Source: Advenella incenata (GTDB lineage Bacteria; Pseudomonadota; Gammaproteobacteria; Burkholderiales; Burkholderiaceae_B). Taken from it: 64,000 nucleotides of DNA. Numbering within the stretch: position 1 is the stretch's first letter; every line of letters starts with the position of its first letter. Made by a program: the position numbers and the translations under genes. This document shows positions 16,681 through 24,766 of this stretch, in pieces. The stretch lies in NCBI RefSeq assembly GCF_004217095.1, contig NZ_SHKO01000001.1, forward strand, positions 868,001-932,000, written 5' to 3'. The notes beneath the pieces were generated by a model. It saw nothing but the letters and a program-made list of their open reading frames with translations, had not been told where the DNA came from and made no database searches.

Positions 16681-19600
16681 TTACCAGGCGTCGACAAAGG
16701 CGCGACGGGGACGAGCCGCGCGCAGCGATGCCGAAGCGATGCCCTGACGAATCCATGTTCGCGTTTGTGCCGGATCAATAACTGCATCAATTTCAGTGGT
16801 TGATGCCACGTTGATGGCATGCCCCCGTTCGTATGCACGGGCCACCAGCTGTTCGTAAAGCGCTTGCCGTTCCGGCCCTTCCGGAACGTTGTCGAGTTCC
16901 TTTTTGAAGCCCAGGCGGATCGAGCCTTCCAGCCCCATCGGACCAAATTCGCCGGTTGGCCAGGACACTGAGCAACTGGCCGAACGAAAACCACCGCCTG
17001 CCATTGCCATCGCACCCAGTCCGTAGCCCTTTCGCAGGGCGATGGCCAGGATTGCGACACGCAATTTTGCTGCGGTCACGAACATACGGGATACGTGGCG
17101 CACCTGAGCCTTCGCTTCTTCGTCGGGGCCAACCATGAAGCCGGGTGTATCGATCAGCGAAATGATCGGCAGGCCATGAATATCACAAAGGTTCATGAAC
17201 CGGGCCGCCTTGTCTGCGGCATCAGCGTCAATGGCCCCCCCCAGATGATGTGGGTTATTGGCTATGATGCCCACCGGCTGGCCTTCAACGCGCGCAAGCG
17301 CGGTGTGCATGCCGTGCCCGAATCCCGAACGAAGCATCAATACGCTGCCTACGTCGGCGATGCCTTCAATGGCCTTGCGGCTGTCATAGACGCGCAGGCG
17401 ATTCTCTGGGACCACGTGTCGCAGTTGCAGCGGATTGGGCGCTGACCAGTCTTTCGTTCTGCCCTGAAACATCGAAAGGTAATGCTTGGCGAGCTCAACG
17501 GCTTGAGCCTCATTGTCTACCAGAATGTCGATGACACCGTTGGCAAATTGCACACTCGCAGGGCCAACCTGTTCAGGCTTGAATATGCCCAGGCCGCCGC
17601 CCTCAATCATCGCGGGGCCGGCCATGCCTATATTGGAATTCTTGTCCGCGATGATCACGTCACATACACCAAGGAATGCAGCGTTGCCGGCGAAACATCG
17701 GCCGGACACGATGCCCAGCAGTGGAACTTGCCCACTGAGTTCTGCTAGCGCCGCAAATGAAGGCTGGTATAAGCCAGAAACAAATGGAAAGTCCACATCT
17801 CCCGGACGACCACCACCGCCCTCGGCGAACAGCACAAACGGCATCTCGTCGCGGCTCGCACGCTCCACCAAACGATCGGTCTTGATGTGATTTCTCTTGC
17901 CCTGTGTGCCGGCCAGAACCGTTGCGTCATAGGCCATCACGGCACTTAACGACTGTTCATAGCCGAACTGGACACCGTTGATGTTGCCGATACCGGTGAC
18001 GATACCGTCGGCAGGGGTGTTTACAATCAGATCCTCCTTCGTGCGACGGCTGGCCTGTGCAGCAATGACCAATGCGCCGTACTCGACAAAGGAGCCGTCA
18101 TCACATAGATCTGCAAGGTTTTCGCGGGCAGTTCGTTGTCCGCGTGCGCGTCGCTTGGCCACTGCATCCGGACGAGCCTCGTCATACAGAATGGCATGGC
18201 GATCAAGTACTGCCTGCAAATCGGGGCGGATGGCTGCCAAATCGACGGTTTCAACGGCGACCTCTGCGTCTGTACCGTCCAACGCCGGTTCCAGCACCAC
18301 CAGGATATCGCCCTCAGCCGCCTGACTACCACCCTCGGCCCGTATTTGAACGACTCGCCCATTGAGTTCAGCGACAACGGAGTGTTCCATCTTCATCGCT
18401 TCGATGACCGCAATAAGCCGGCCTTTCAGAACCGCAGTGCCTGTTTCAACACAGACTTCGACAATGCGTCCGCTCAGTGGCGCGCGAGCGGCAACCAGCC
18501 CCTGGTCAAGCACTTCATGTACGACGGTTTTCTTGGCTGGCGGTGCGGTGGCAGTACGAGTTGTCTGGCTCATGAGCAGATCCTGCACCTGCTGCTCGCT
18601 TTCGAGCGCAGATGCAGTAGCGACCAAGTCCGCAAGAATCGATTCTATATAACGGGTATGGTTTTTTTGCAGGAGGAAATCATCACGATCGACAAGCGCC
18701 TTCAGTAAATGAATGTTCGTCGAAACGCCCTCTATCCGGAACTCAGCCAAACTGCGTCGCAAGCGCCTGACGACGTTTGAAAAGTCATCACTGGTGCTCG
18801 ACACGATCAGCTTGGCCAACAGCGTATCGAAAGCCGGTGCCGGACAATAGCCGCTATAGGCATGCGTATCCACTCGCACATCTGGGCCAGCAGGTGGATC
18901 AAAGCGCTCCAGACAACCGTGCGCTGGTCGCGCCAAGCCGTTGGCGTCGGTGGACTCTGCTGTCACTCGCACTTGGATTGCATAGCCCTTCATCTGCGGC
19001 GGGTTCTCAGGATTCACGCCCAGCGCATCAAGGCTCTGCCCTTGTGCAATGCCGATTTGCAGCGCCACCAGATCGACCCCGGTGACTTGTTCGGTGATCG
19101 TATGTTCGACTTGAAGGCGAGGATTGGCCTCGATAAAAACAAAATCCGTTTGTACGCCGCTTTCATCTTCCTCAACGAGAAATTCAAACGTACCAAGGCT
19201 GCGATAGTTCACCTTCGAGGCAAGCTTGCGTGCGGCAGCAAGAATGTCCGTGCGCAATTGAGCCTTGAGAACAGGACTGGGTGCGATTTCAACCACTTTC
19301 TGGAAGCGACGCTGCAAGGTGCAATCGCGCTCTCCCAGCGCGACGACATGTGAGCCGTCCCCCACAATTTGCACTTCGATGTGCCGCGCACGGTTTACCA
19401 GGCGTTCTGCATAGAGGGCATCCACGCCAAATGCAGACATCGCCTCGGATCGGCAGCGAGCGTAGAGTTCAGCGATTTGATCCTTGGACTTTACGACACG
19501 CATGCCGCGACCACCGCCACCGCCCACTGCCTTGATGACGATACCCACGCGGCCCTGCTCGTCGAAGAACTGCTCGATTTGTTCCAGCGTGGCTCCTCCG

Positions 19601-19998
19601 TGTGTGGCTGGCATCACAGGTACACCGCACTCCCTGGCAAGCCGCAGTGCGCTGCCCTTGTCGCCAAACAAGGCCAATTGCTTGACTTCGGGGCCAATGA
19701 AGGTAATGCCAGCAGTAGTACACGCTTGAGCAAAATCCGGTCGTTCACTCAGAAAGCCATAACCAGGGTGAATGGCATCGCAGCCCTCGCTTTTTGCTGC
19801 AGCGATAATGAGGTCGATATCAATATAGGCCGCAGGACCCGCCCCATTCAGTGCAACTGACGCATCCGCCAGAATGCGATGCCGACAATTGGAGTCATCG
19901 CTCGAATAGACCGCCACGCTGAGCATTCCCAAATCACGTATGGCGCGAAGAATGCGAACGGCAATTTCGCCACGATTGGCAACCAAAATTTTCTTCAT
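16681..19998 (-). CDS. single-chain biotin-dependent acyl-CoA carboxylase (BC-BCCP-CT)
   Basis: 1105 residues from the ATG at 19998, chosen because AGGA lies just upstream and the product then begins MKKILVANRGEIAVRI, the normal biotin carboxylase start. Residues 1-450 are biotin carboxylase (ATP-grasp GGGGGRGM, then EANPRLQVEHTITE). A linker and a biotinyl domain follow, with EAMKMEH (biotin Lys near 536). Residues about 600-1105 are carboxyltransferase (GGGRPGDVDFPF, GRCFAGNAAFLG, GYGLGAMAM). The order matches the long-chain/multi-substrate acyl-CoA carboxylases that act as a single polypeptide, unlike the usual split alpha and beta subunits. It should carboxylate an acyl-CoA using ATP and bicarbonate, probably the product of the neighbouring CoA-transferase. 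The substrate is not predictable. Confidence 0.88.
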   Translation of the reverse strand: MKKILVANRGEIAVRILRAIRDLGMLSVAVYSSDDSNCRHRILADASVALNGAGPAAYIDIDLIIAAAKSEGCDAIHPGYGFLSERPDFAQACTTAGITFIGPEVKQLALFGDKGSALRLARECGVPVMPATHGGATLEQIEQFFDEQGRVGIVIKAVGGGGGRGMRVVKSKDQIAELYARCRSEAMSAFGVDALYAERLVNRARHIEVQIVGDGSHVVALGERDCTLQRRFQKVVEIAPSPVLKAQLRTDILAAARKLASKVNYRSLGTFEFLVEEDESGVQTDFVFIEANPRLQVEHTITEQVTGVDLVALQIGIAQGQSLDALGVNPENPPQMKGYAIQVRVTAESTDANGLARPAHGCLERFDPPAGPDVRVDTHAYSGYCPAPAFDTLLAKLIVSSTSDDFSNVVRRLRRSLAEFRIEGVSTNIHLLKALVDRDDFLLQKNHTRYIESILADLVATASALESEQQVQDLLMSQTTRTATAPPAKKTVVHEVLDQGLVAARAPLSGRIVEVCVETGTAVLKGRLIAVIEAMKMEHSVVAELNGRVVQIRAEGGSQAAEGDILVVLEPALDGTDAEVAVETVDLAAIRPDLQAVLDRHAILYDEARPDAVAKRRARGQRTARENLADLCDDGSFVEYGALVIAAQASRRTKEDLIVNTPADGIVTGIGNINGVQFGYEQSLSAVMAYDATVLAGTQGKRNHIKTDRLVERASRDEMPFVLFAEGGGGRPGDVDFPFVSGLYQPSFAALAELSGQVPLLGIVSGRCFAGNAAFLGVCDVIIADKNSNIGMAGPAMIEGGGLGIFKPEQVGPASVQFANGVIDILVDNEAQAVELAKHYLSMFQGRTKDWSAPNPLQLRHVVPENRLRVYDSRKAIEGIADVGSVLMLRSGFGHGMHTALARVEGQPVGIIANNPHHLGGAIDADAADKAARFMNLCDIHGLPIISLIDTPGFMVGPDEEAKAQVRHVSRMFVTAAKLRVAILAIALRKGYGLGAMAMAGGGFRSASCSVSWPTGEFGPMGLEGSIRLGFKKELDNVPEGPERQALYEQLVARAYERGHAINVASTTEIDAVIDPAQTRTWIRQGIASASLRAARPRRAFVDAW

Positions 19999-20073
19999 AA
20001 TGTCCTGATTTCCTGTCTTAATAGTTCTCTTGCTCACCACTGGCAGTTGCACCACCGCGGTAAATTAAAACGT

Positions 20074-20538
20074 TTACCGCGTTCGCGGCACCAGTTTGAA
20101 TACGGCACGCGCGACAGCCAAAACCACGCCATCTCGGCCCTGAACTTCGCCCTCACAAAATGCGATGCTTTTGCCACGCCGTTTGCATGTGGCAATAATG
20201 TCTATGTTCGATTTGGCAGGCGTATAAAAATGAGTTGACATATCAATCGTGGCCGATCCAACTTTGAGCGGGTCGTGCGCTCGCGCCACGACACTCAATG
20301 TGAAATCCAGTGCGCTCATCAACGCGCCACCGTGAATATCGCCTCGACTGTTGGTCAGTTCGCGTTTCAATGTCAGATGTGTACGGCAACAATCACCTTC
20401 CAGGCTGATACTCTGGAGCCCAATATGGTGCATGAATGGCACATCAATTCCAAAGTGCGCTAATTGCAAGTCATCTGCCTCTATTGATAATTCCTGGTTT
20501 TTTATACTGCTCAAACTTGAATCCTCTAACGTACACAT
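20074..20538 (-). CDS. PaaI-family hotdog thioesterase
   Basis: 154 residues. The hotdog fold is marked by the HGGALMSALDFTLS segment, in which H-G-G starts the central helix and the Asp supplies the catalytic acid, followed by the strands SATIDMSTHFYTP and IIATCKRRGKSIAFCEGEV. PaaI-type thioesterases hydrolyse acyl-CoA esters, often to recover CoA from dead-end intermediates. The gene lies between a Bug receptor and the carboxylase in the same operon (16-bp gap after the receptor gene). It probably recycles CoA esters formed by the operon. Confidence 0.82.
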   Translation of the reverse strand: MCTLEDSSLSSIKNQELSIEADDLQLAHFGIDVPFMHHIGLQSISLEGDCCRTHLTLKRELTNSRGDIHGGALMSALDFTLSVVARAHDPLKVGSATIDMSTHFYTPAKSNIDIIATCKRRGKSIAFCEGEVQGRDGVVLAVARAVFKLVPRTR

Positions 20539-20554
20539 AAAAATAATCCAAAGA

Positions 20555-21553
20555 TCATTGGGCAGTGACGTGTGCTTTGTTCACGACCTGCTGCCACTTA
20601 TCGAGTTCTGCATTAATAAACGCTGTTACCTGCGTCGGTGATAACTGCGCGGGAATGCAGTTGTTGTCGGCTAGCCATTTCATGTTTGCCTTCGCTGCAT
20701 TGGCCTGTTTCGCGATTTGATTGAGCTTGCTTACTATTTCCGCGGGCAACCCGGGCGGACCGAACAGCCCTACCCAGGCTTGAGATTCATAGCTGGGATA
20801 GCCGGACTCAGCGATGGTTGGAATGCCTGGCAATGAAGGCAATGGCAGCTTTGATGTCACCGCCAATGCCTTGGCCTTTCCATTTTGAATAAATGCGGAG
20901 GCTGATGTTGCGTCCAGGAATGCAGATGGGATTTGCGCGCCAACCAGGTCGGTCATGGCAGGTGCTGCACCTTTATAGGGAATATGGCGCAGGTTTGCGC
21001 TCGTTACGAGTTTGAATAGTTCGCCTGACAAATGCGCAGAACCACCCACGCCACTTGAGCCAAAGGCGATGCCTGCCGGCTGCTTGTTAACATAATCGAC
21101 AAATTCTTTTACGTTGTTTATAGGCGATGTGGCCGGCACCAACAGCACGTTTGGCGCAAGCGCCAGAATTGCTATGTTTGAGAAATCTTTCTTGGGATCA
21201 TAAGGAAGATTTGGTTGCAATGCCGGGTAGATAACGTGCTGCGTCGCCGTGACCAATAACGTATATCCATCGGGTTTCTCCCGCGCAACCACCGCGCTGC
21301 CGATTTGTCCACTTGCCCCCGCTTTGTTTTGCACTACCACACTTGTCTTCAGTGCTTTGCCCAGATCAAGCGCCAGGCGGCGTGCAATCAGGTCCGTGAA
21401 TCCGCCGGGAGCGAACGGCACGATGATGTTGATGGGTTTCCCTTTTGGCCAATCCGTAGCACAAGCGCTAGTTGAAAAGCCCAGCGTCGATGCAGCGATG
21501 AGTATCGGAACGACCGAGAACACTCGGCGGTTCAATTTGTAACGTGCCAGCAT
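20555..21553 (-). CDS. Bug/TctC-family periplasmic solute receptor 2
   Basis: 332 residues, first gene of the catabolic operon. A Sec-type signal peptide ends near ACATDWP. Family motifs are IIVPFAPGGFTDLIAR, the NKAGASGQIGS loop, DGYTLLV, FGSSGVGGSAHLSGELF and HIPYKGAAPAMTDL. It should bind an organic acid in the periplasm. Having two non-identical Bug genes at the two ends of one operon suggests two ligands or a receptor plus a sensor. GGAG sits six bases before the ATG, and the CATCGTTA dyad at 21582-21607 lies just upstream. The gene diverges from a LysR gene, the usual regulator arrangement. Confidence 0.88.
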   Translation of the reverse strand: MLARYKLNRRVFSVVPILIAASTLGFSTSACATDWPKGKPINIIVPFAPGGFTDLIARRLALDLGKALKTSVVVQNKAGASGQIGSAVVAREKPDGYTLLVTATQHVIYPALQPNLPYDPKKDFSNIAILALAPNVLLVPATSPINNVKEFVDYVNKQPAGIAFGSSGVGGSAHLSGELFKLVTSANLRHIPYKGAAPAMTDLVGAQIPSAFLDATSASAFIQNGKAKALAVTSKLPLPSLPGIPTIAESGYPSYESQAWVGLFGPPGLPAEIVSKLNQIAKQANAAKANMKWLADNNCIPAQLSPTQVTAFINAELDKWQQVVNKAHVTAQ

Positions 21554-21581
21554 TTTGTCTCCGAAAATGTTGCCCTTTATT

Positions 21582-21607
21582 CATCGTTACGCTTATTGAT
21601 AACGATG
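21582..21607. promoter_or_regulatory. dyad operator between Bug operon and lysR
   Basis: CATCGTTA-N10-TAACGATG, a perfect eight-base inverted repeat starting 29 bp upstream of the Bug receptor ATG. Its place in the divergent intergenic region (21554-21887) makes it a candidate binding site for the LysR protein or another regulator. The remaining intergenic bases show no other clear element. Confidence 0.45.
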
Positions 21608-21887
21608 CCAGAGCGTTTTTATTGAATGCTTAATTTTTAACTGAGTTTGCCGAAGCGGTTAAATCAACAAAGAGCCAGTGTTAGCACTTTTCAGACCTTT
21701 GGAAGACATGGCAAGCGTTCGGGTTAACACCAGCCGAATCTCTTTGTCAAAGAAGCAAGGTTTGTCGTGCTCATGCGCGTGCAGTTCAGTGGTGTAATAG
21801 TAATTTCCGTGAGTCTGTGACACAATTCACATCTTTCTCTGACAGCTATAGCGGTTCGGCATAGATCTCAATTGGGGTGAACTGACG

Positions 21888-22823
21888 ATGGACTTAAGAC
21901 AACTTCGGACCATCCTGGCTATTGCGGAAACGGGTAGTCTGACCAAGGCCGCTGAACTTCTTCATGTCGTTCAACCCGCGTTGTCCCGACAACTGAAGCA
22001 ACTGGAATATGAGCTGGGTACGCCACTGTTCGAGCGAAATCGTCTTGGAATGGTGCTGACCGTTCCGGGCCGTCGCTTCGTTGACCAAGTGCGGGTTTCA
22101 TTAAAAGGGCTTAATCAAGCCAAGGCTGACATCGGAGCGGCGGCTGCGAATCTGATGGGGTCTGTTGCCGTAGGGATGCTGCCAGGGCTGGCCGCTGCAC
22201 TGGCCGGGCCACTGGTCACGTCTCTGCGCCGGCAATACCCGGACCTGAAAGTAAGAATCGCCACCGGCTTTACGGATTTCCTGCAAGACGGCCTTGAAGA
22301 TGGCAAGCTGGACATTTGCCTCATGGGCGACTACCTGCAGTCCGAGATGCTCCTGACGTCGCCGGTTTTTCGCGAACCCATTTACGTTGTGGGCCTACCT
22401 GGTTGCGGACTATCGCAATCCCATCCCGTTCCCCTGGCTGAAGTCGCAAAGAGGCCCATGGTGGTTCCGGAAGCGCAAAGTCTGCGCAACGCCATCGACC
22501 GGGCGTGCACCATCATTGGGGTTAACTTGAACTTGGTGGCTGAGTCAGACAGTACCGCCGTCATCCTGGACCTGGTTGAGCGCGGCGTGGGCTACACCAT
22601 CCTGCCGGTCATGCCGATTACTCCTATGCTCAAGGCCAAGCGCATTGTCGGCGCACCCATCGTCAGTCCTCACCTCCGGCGGACCGTGATCATCGGCAGT
22701 CCGGTAATCAATCGCAACCCACATACCGTGAACGCCCTTCAAGGCGAACTGATCGGTTTGCTTCGGCCGTACGTTGAGCAATTCAGTTGCGTAGGTGTGG
22801 AGTGGCTGGCTGATACGCCATGA
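21888..22823 (+). CDS. LysR-family transcriptional regulator of the catabolic operon
   Basis: 311 residues. The N-terminal winged HTH is clear: MDLRQLRTILAIAETGSLTKAAELLHVVQPALSRQLKQLE, then GTPLFERNRLGM. From about residue 90 the periplasmic-binding-like effector domain follows (SVAVGMLPGLAAALAGPL, then LMGDYLQSEML). It is divergent from the Bug/CoA-transferase/carboxylase operon and should sense the substrate or a CoA intermediate and switch that operon. The family is certain; the ligand is unknown. Confidence 0.88.
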   Translation: MDLRQLRTILAIAETGSLTKAAELLHVVQPALSRQLKQLEYELGTPLFERNRLGMVLTVPGRRFVDQVRVSLKGLNQAKADIGAAAANLMGSVAVGMLPGLAAALAGPLVTSLRRQYPDLKVRIATGFTDFLQDGLEDGKLDICLMGDYLQSEMLLTSPVFREPIYVVGLPGCGLSQSHPVPLAEVAKRPMVVPEAQSLRNAIDRACTIIGVNLNLVAESDSTAVILDLVERGVGYTILPVMPITPMLKAKRIVGAPIVSPHLRRTVIIGSPVINRNPHTVNALQGELIGLLRPYVEQFSCVGVEWLADTP

Positions 22824-22876
22824 TGATGGGTAAAGTGTAAGTCATGGTCTGACGGGTCGTCCAACACCATGCCATT

Positions 22877-23022
22877 ACGCCTGGACAAATGCGCAATAGG
22901 GCGCACGGCGATGATGAACCCGAGGCGTCATGTTAAGTGCTGCTGCTCATGACAGCAGCACTGGTTCCGTTCAGCGCTGTTACTGCGAGCCCAGTTACTT
23001 AGCAGGGTCGGCCGGGATCCAT
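22877..23022. repeat. 146-bp direct repeat, right copy
   Basis: Near-identical copy of 12756-12901. It carries only the last 19 codons of the araC-like gene (no upstream part), the terminator hairpin, and then runs into the complete pheC-like gene. Left and right copies therefore have complementary flanks, as expected if a block had been inserted between, or if a segment had been duplicated. Confidence 0.9.
22937..22961. terminator. bidirectional terminator hairpin (right repeat)
   Basis: Same nine-base-pair hairpin as at 12816-12840. It lies between the end of lysR and the stop of the pheC-like gene and can serve both converging genes. Confidence 0.6.
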
Positions 23023-23777
23023 TTTTCAGCCATTTGATCGTACTGACCGCTGGCCTTGAGCAGGTGCATCCACTGGTCGACATACAGCTTGAAGCGCATG
23101 TCATTGTCAGGGATCAGGTATCCCATTTCGGCATATTGCAGTGGCTGGTCGGGATTGACCGCGCATAGCTTGGGATTCAGTTTGCTCTGGACCCGGGCCT
23201 CGGCCGCTTCGGTCACAAAGGCATCGGCCTTGCCATTGGCAACTTCATCAAAAATAGTCAGATTGTCCTTGTGCATGGTGAGCGACGCTTTTGCCAGCAT
23301 GGTGCGTGCAAATTTTTCATTGCTGCCGCCGGGATTGGCCACAATCCGTACTTCCGGGCGGTTCAGGGCCTCGATGCTCTGATATTTTTCCTTGTCCTCG
23401 CAGCGCACAATCGGCGTCTTCCCATTTACCATGTAGGGTGCGCTGAAAAAGGCTTTTTTCTGGCGCTCCACAGATACTGAAATACCGCCGGCGCCGATAT
23501 CGCATTTGCCGGCAGTGAAATCGGCCATCAGGTTGGCCCAGGTGGTTTTGACAACCTGCATGTTAGCGCCCAGGGTGCCGGCCAGGGCATTCATCAAATC
23601 GATATCCAGGCCTTCAAAGTGCCCGCCCTGGTCGAAACTGAACGGCTTGTAATCGCCTGGCGTACAGACGCGCAGGGTCTTGCTGTCACTGACCTGTTTG
23701 AGCGTATCGGGGGCCGTCTGCGCTAGTACCGAAAGCGGCAAGGTGCAAAGCAGGGCGGACAGCAGGGTTTTTTTCAT
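22995..23777 (-). CDS. pheC: PheC-like periplasmic cyclohexadienyl (arogenate/prephenate) dehydratase
   Basis: 260 residues from the ATG at 23777 (GGAG seven bases upstream); the open frame continues to 23951 but without signal-peptide logic. A Sec signal (MKKTLLSALLCTLPLSVLAQ) precedes a solute-binding-protein fold. The sequence follows Pseudomonas PheC closely from memory: TPGDYKPFSF, TTWANLMADF, NPGGSNEKFAR and EAAEARVQSKLNP, where the second Glu corresponds to the general-acid Glu of that enzyme. PheC converts prephenate or arogenate to phenylpyruvate or phenylalanine in the periplasm. No amino-acid permease genes are adjacent, which favours the enzyme over a transport receptor. A plain amino-acid-binding protein is the alternative. 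Its 3' end lies in the direct repeat. Confidence 0.72.
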   Translation of the reverse strand: MKKTLLSALLCTLPLSVLAQTAPDTLKQVSDSKTLRVCTPGDYKPFSFDQGGHFEGLDIDLMNALAGTLGANMQVVKTTWANLMADFTAGKCDIGAGGISVSVERQKKAFFSAPYMVNGKTPIVRCEDKEKYQSIEALNRPEVRIVANPGGSNEKFARTMLAKASLTMHKDNLTIFDEVANGKADAFVTEAAEARVQSKLNPKLCAVNPDQPLQYAEMGYLIPDNDMRFKLYVDQWMHLLKASGQYDQMAEKWIPADPAK

Positions 23778-23905
23778 GGTTATGCTCCGAAGACAAGAAT
23801 GGGAAAAACAGCAAGTCTGGCGCAATTTCAGATGCAATACAATCAGGCTTATCCCAATATACGGGTACACTGGCTGGTGCATACCCAATCTACAACATTG
23901 ACACA

Positions 23906-24403
23906 ATGAATACCTCGCCCTGGCTGACCGGCTTTGAGCCACTTCATTCACCGCACATTACCCATCTTATTCTGGGCAGTTTCCCGTCGGAAGCGTCGCT
24001 GGCGCGTCAGGGTTATTACGGACATCCGCAAAATCAATTCTGGCGGCTGATGGGCGCAATTCTGAATGAACCCATGGATAGCCTGGATTATGAGGCGCGG
24101 ACCGCCATTTTGCTGGCGCACCGGATCGGGCTCTGGGATGTGTACTCAGGCTGCGAGCGTGTCGGCAGCCTGGACAGCGCCATCCGTCGGGGTCAGCTCA
24201 ATCCACTGCACACCCTGTTTGCTGCCGCGCCAGGCTTGCAATATGTAGGGTTCAATGGCAAGGCGGCTGCCAAGGCGGGGCAGCGACATATTCCTGCGCA
24301 TATCCAGACGCAGACTTTGCCTTCAAGCAGCCCCGCCTACACGCTCGCCTTTGCGGCCAAGCTGCAGCAATGGCAGCAGTTTTTTGCGCAGCGCCGGGCC
24401 TGA
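23906..24403 (+). CDS. DNA-deoxyinosine glycosylase (UDG superfamily family 6)
   Basis: 165 residues. The N-terminus carries the family 6 (HDG) active-site region: LILGSFPSEASL, then GYYGHPQNQFWRLMG, with Asn in the HPQNQFW box. Near residues 130-140 there is a TLPSSSPA motif typical of the Mug/UDG fold. These cytoplasmic enzymes excise hypoxanthine, and sometimes uracil, from deaminated DNA. The gene diverges from pheC, with a 128-bp shared promoter region. The length is normal for the family. Confidence 0.8.
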   Translation: MNTSPWLTGFEPLHSPHITHLILGSFPSEASLARQGYYGHPQNQFWRLMGAILNEPMDSLDYEARTAILLAHRIGLWDVYSGCERVGSLDSAIRRGQLNPLHTLFAAAPGLQYVGFNGKAAAKAGQRHIPAHIQTQTLPSSSPAYTLAFAAKLQQWQQFFAQRRA

Positions 24404-24569
24404 CACAGTGGCAGGCGGCGTTGCCGCTATCGGCAGGCCACGGTCCAGGTAGCCTTTGTTACGGCTTGATCAGGCTGGCCCGATCGGTTCAACTTGGTAA
24501 TAATCACGATTGTCTTTGCCCTATAGGGTTCTGATACAATAGCCCGGTTCGCCGCTGTACAGTTGCGCC

Positions 24570-24635
24570 GCTTATCCGTTGCTTATCTGCCGGTTATCCG
24601 TAGGTTAGTCGCTGAATAATCGCCGATTAATCGCC
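24570..24635. repeat. six degenerate 11-bp tandem repeats before ABC transporter operon
   Basis: Six consecutive 11-base units read GCTTATCCGTT, GCTTATCTGCC, GGTTATCCGTA, GGTTAGTCGCT, GAATAATCGCC and GATTAATCGCC, a G-N-T-T-A-x-x-C-G core at exactly 11-base intervals. The array lies 132 bp before the transporter ATG in the 24404-24766 gap. Phasing close to one helical turn would place all units on one face of the DNA, as in cooperative operator arrays; a decayed minisatellite is the alternative. A TACAAT-like -10 hexamer lies nearby, around 24535. Confidence 0.5.
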
Positions 24636-24766
24636 TGGGGTTTTGCCTTGCCGAGTGAATCGGCCAGGCCTGTGCGACGGGCGCGCAGCACTGTTAGAAC
24701 CGGCATAACGCAACTCCAGTTGTCATAAATTAACCATCTTCAAGAAAAAAAACCAAGGAGCATCAC

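Noticed and set aside
24509-24540. sigma-70 promoter TTGTCT...TACAAT before the ABC importer
   Set aside because: The -35/-10 spacing is 19 bases, longer than usual. The -10-like hexamer is mentioned with the repeat array but not called as a promoter.
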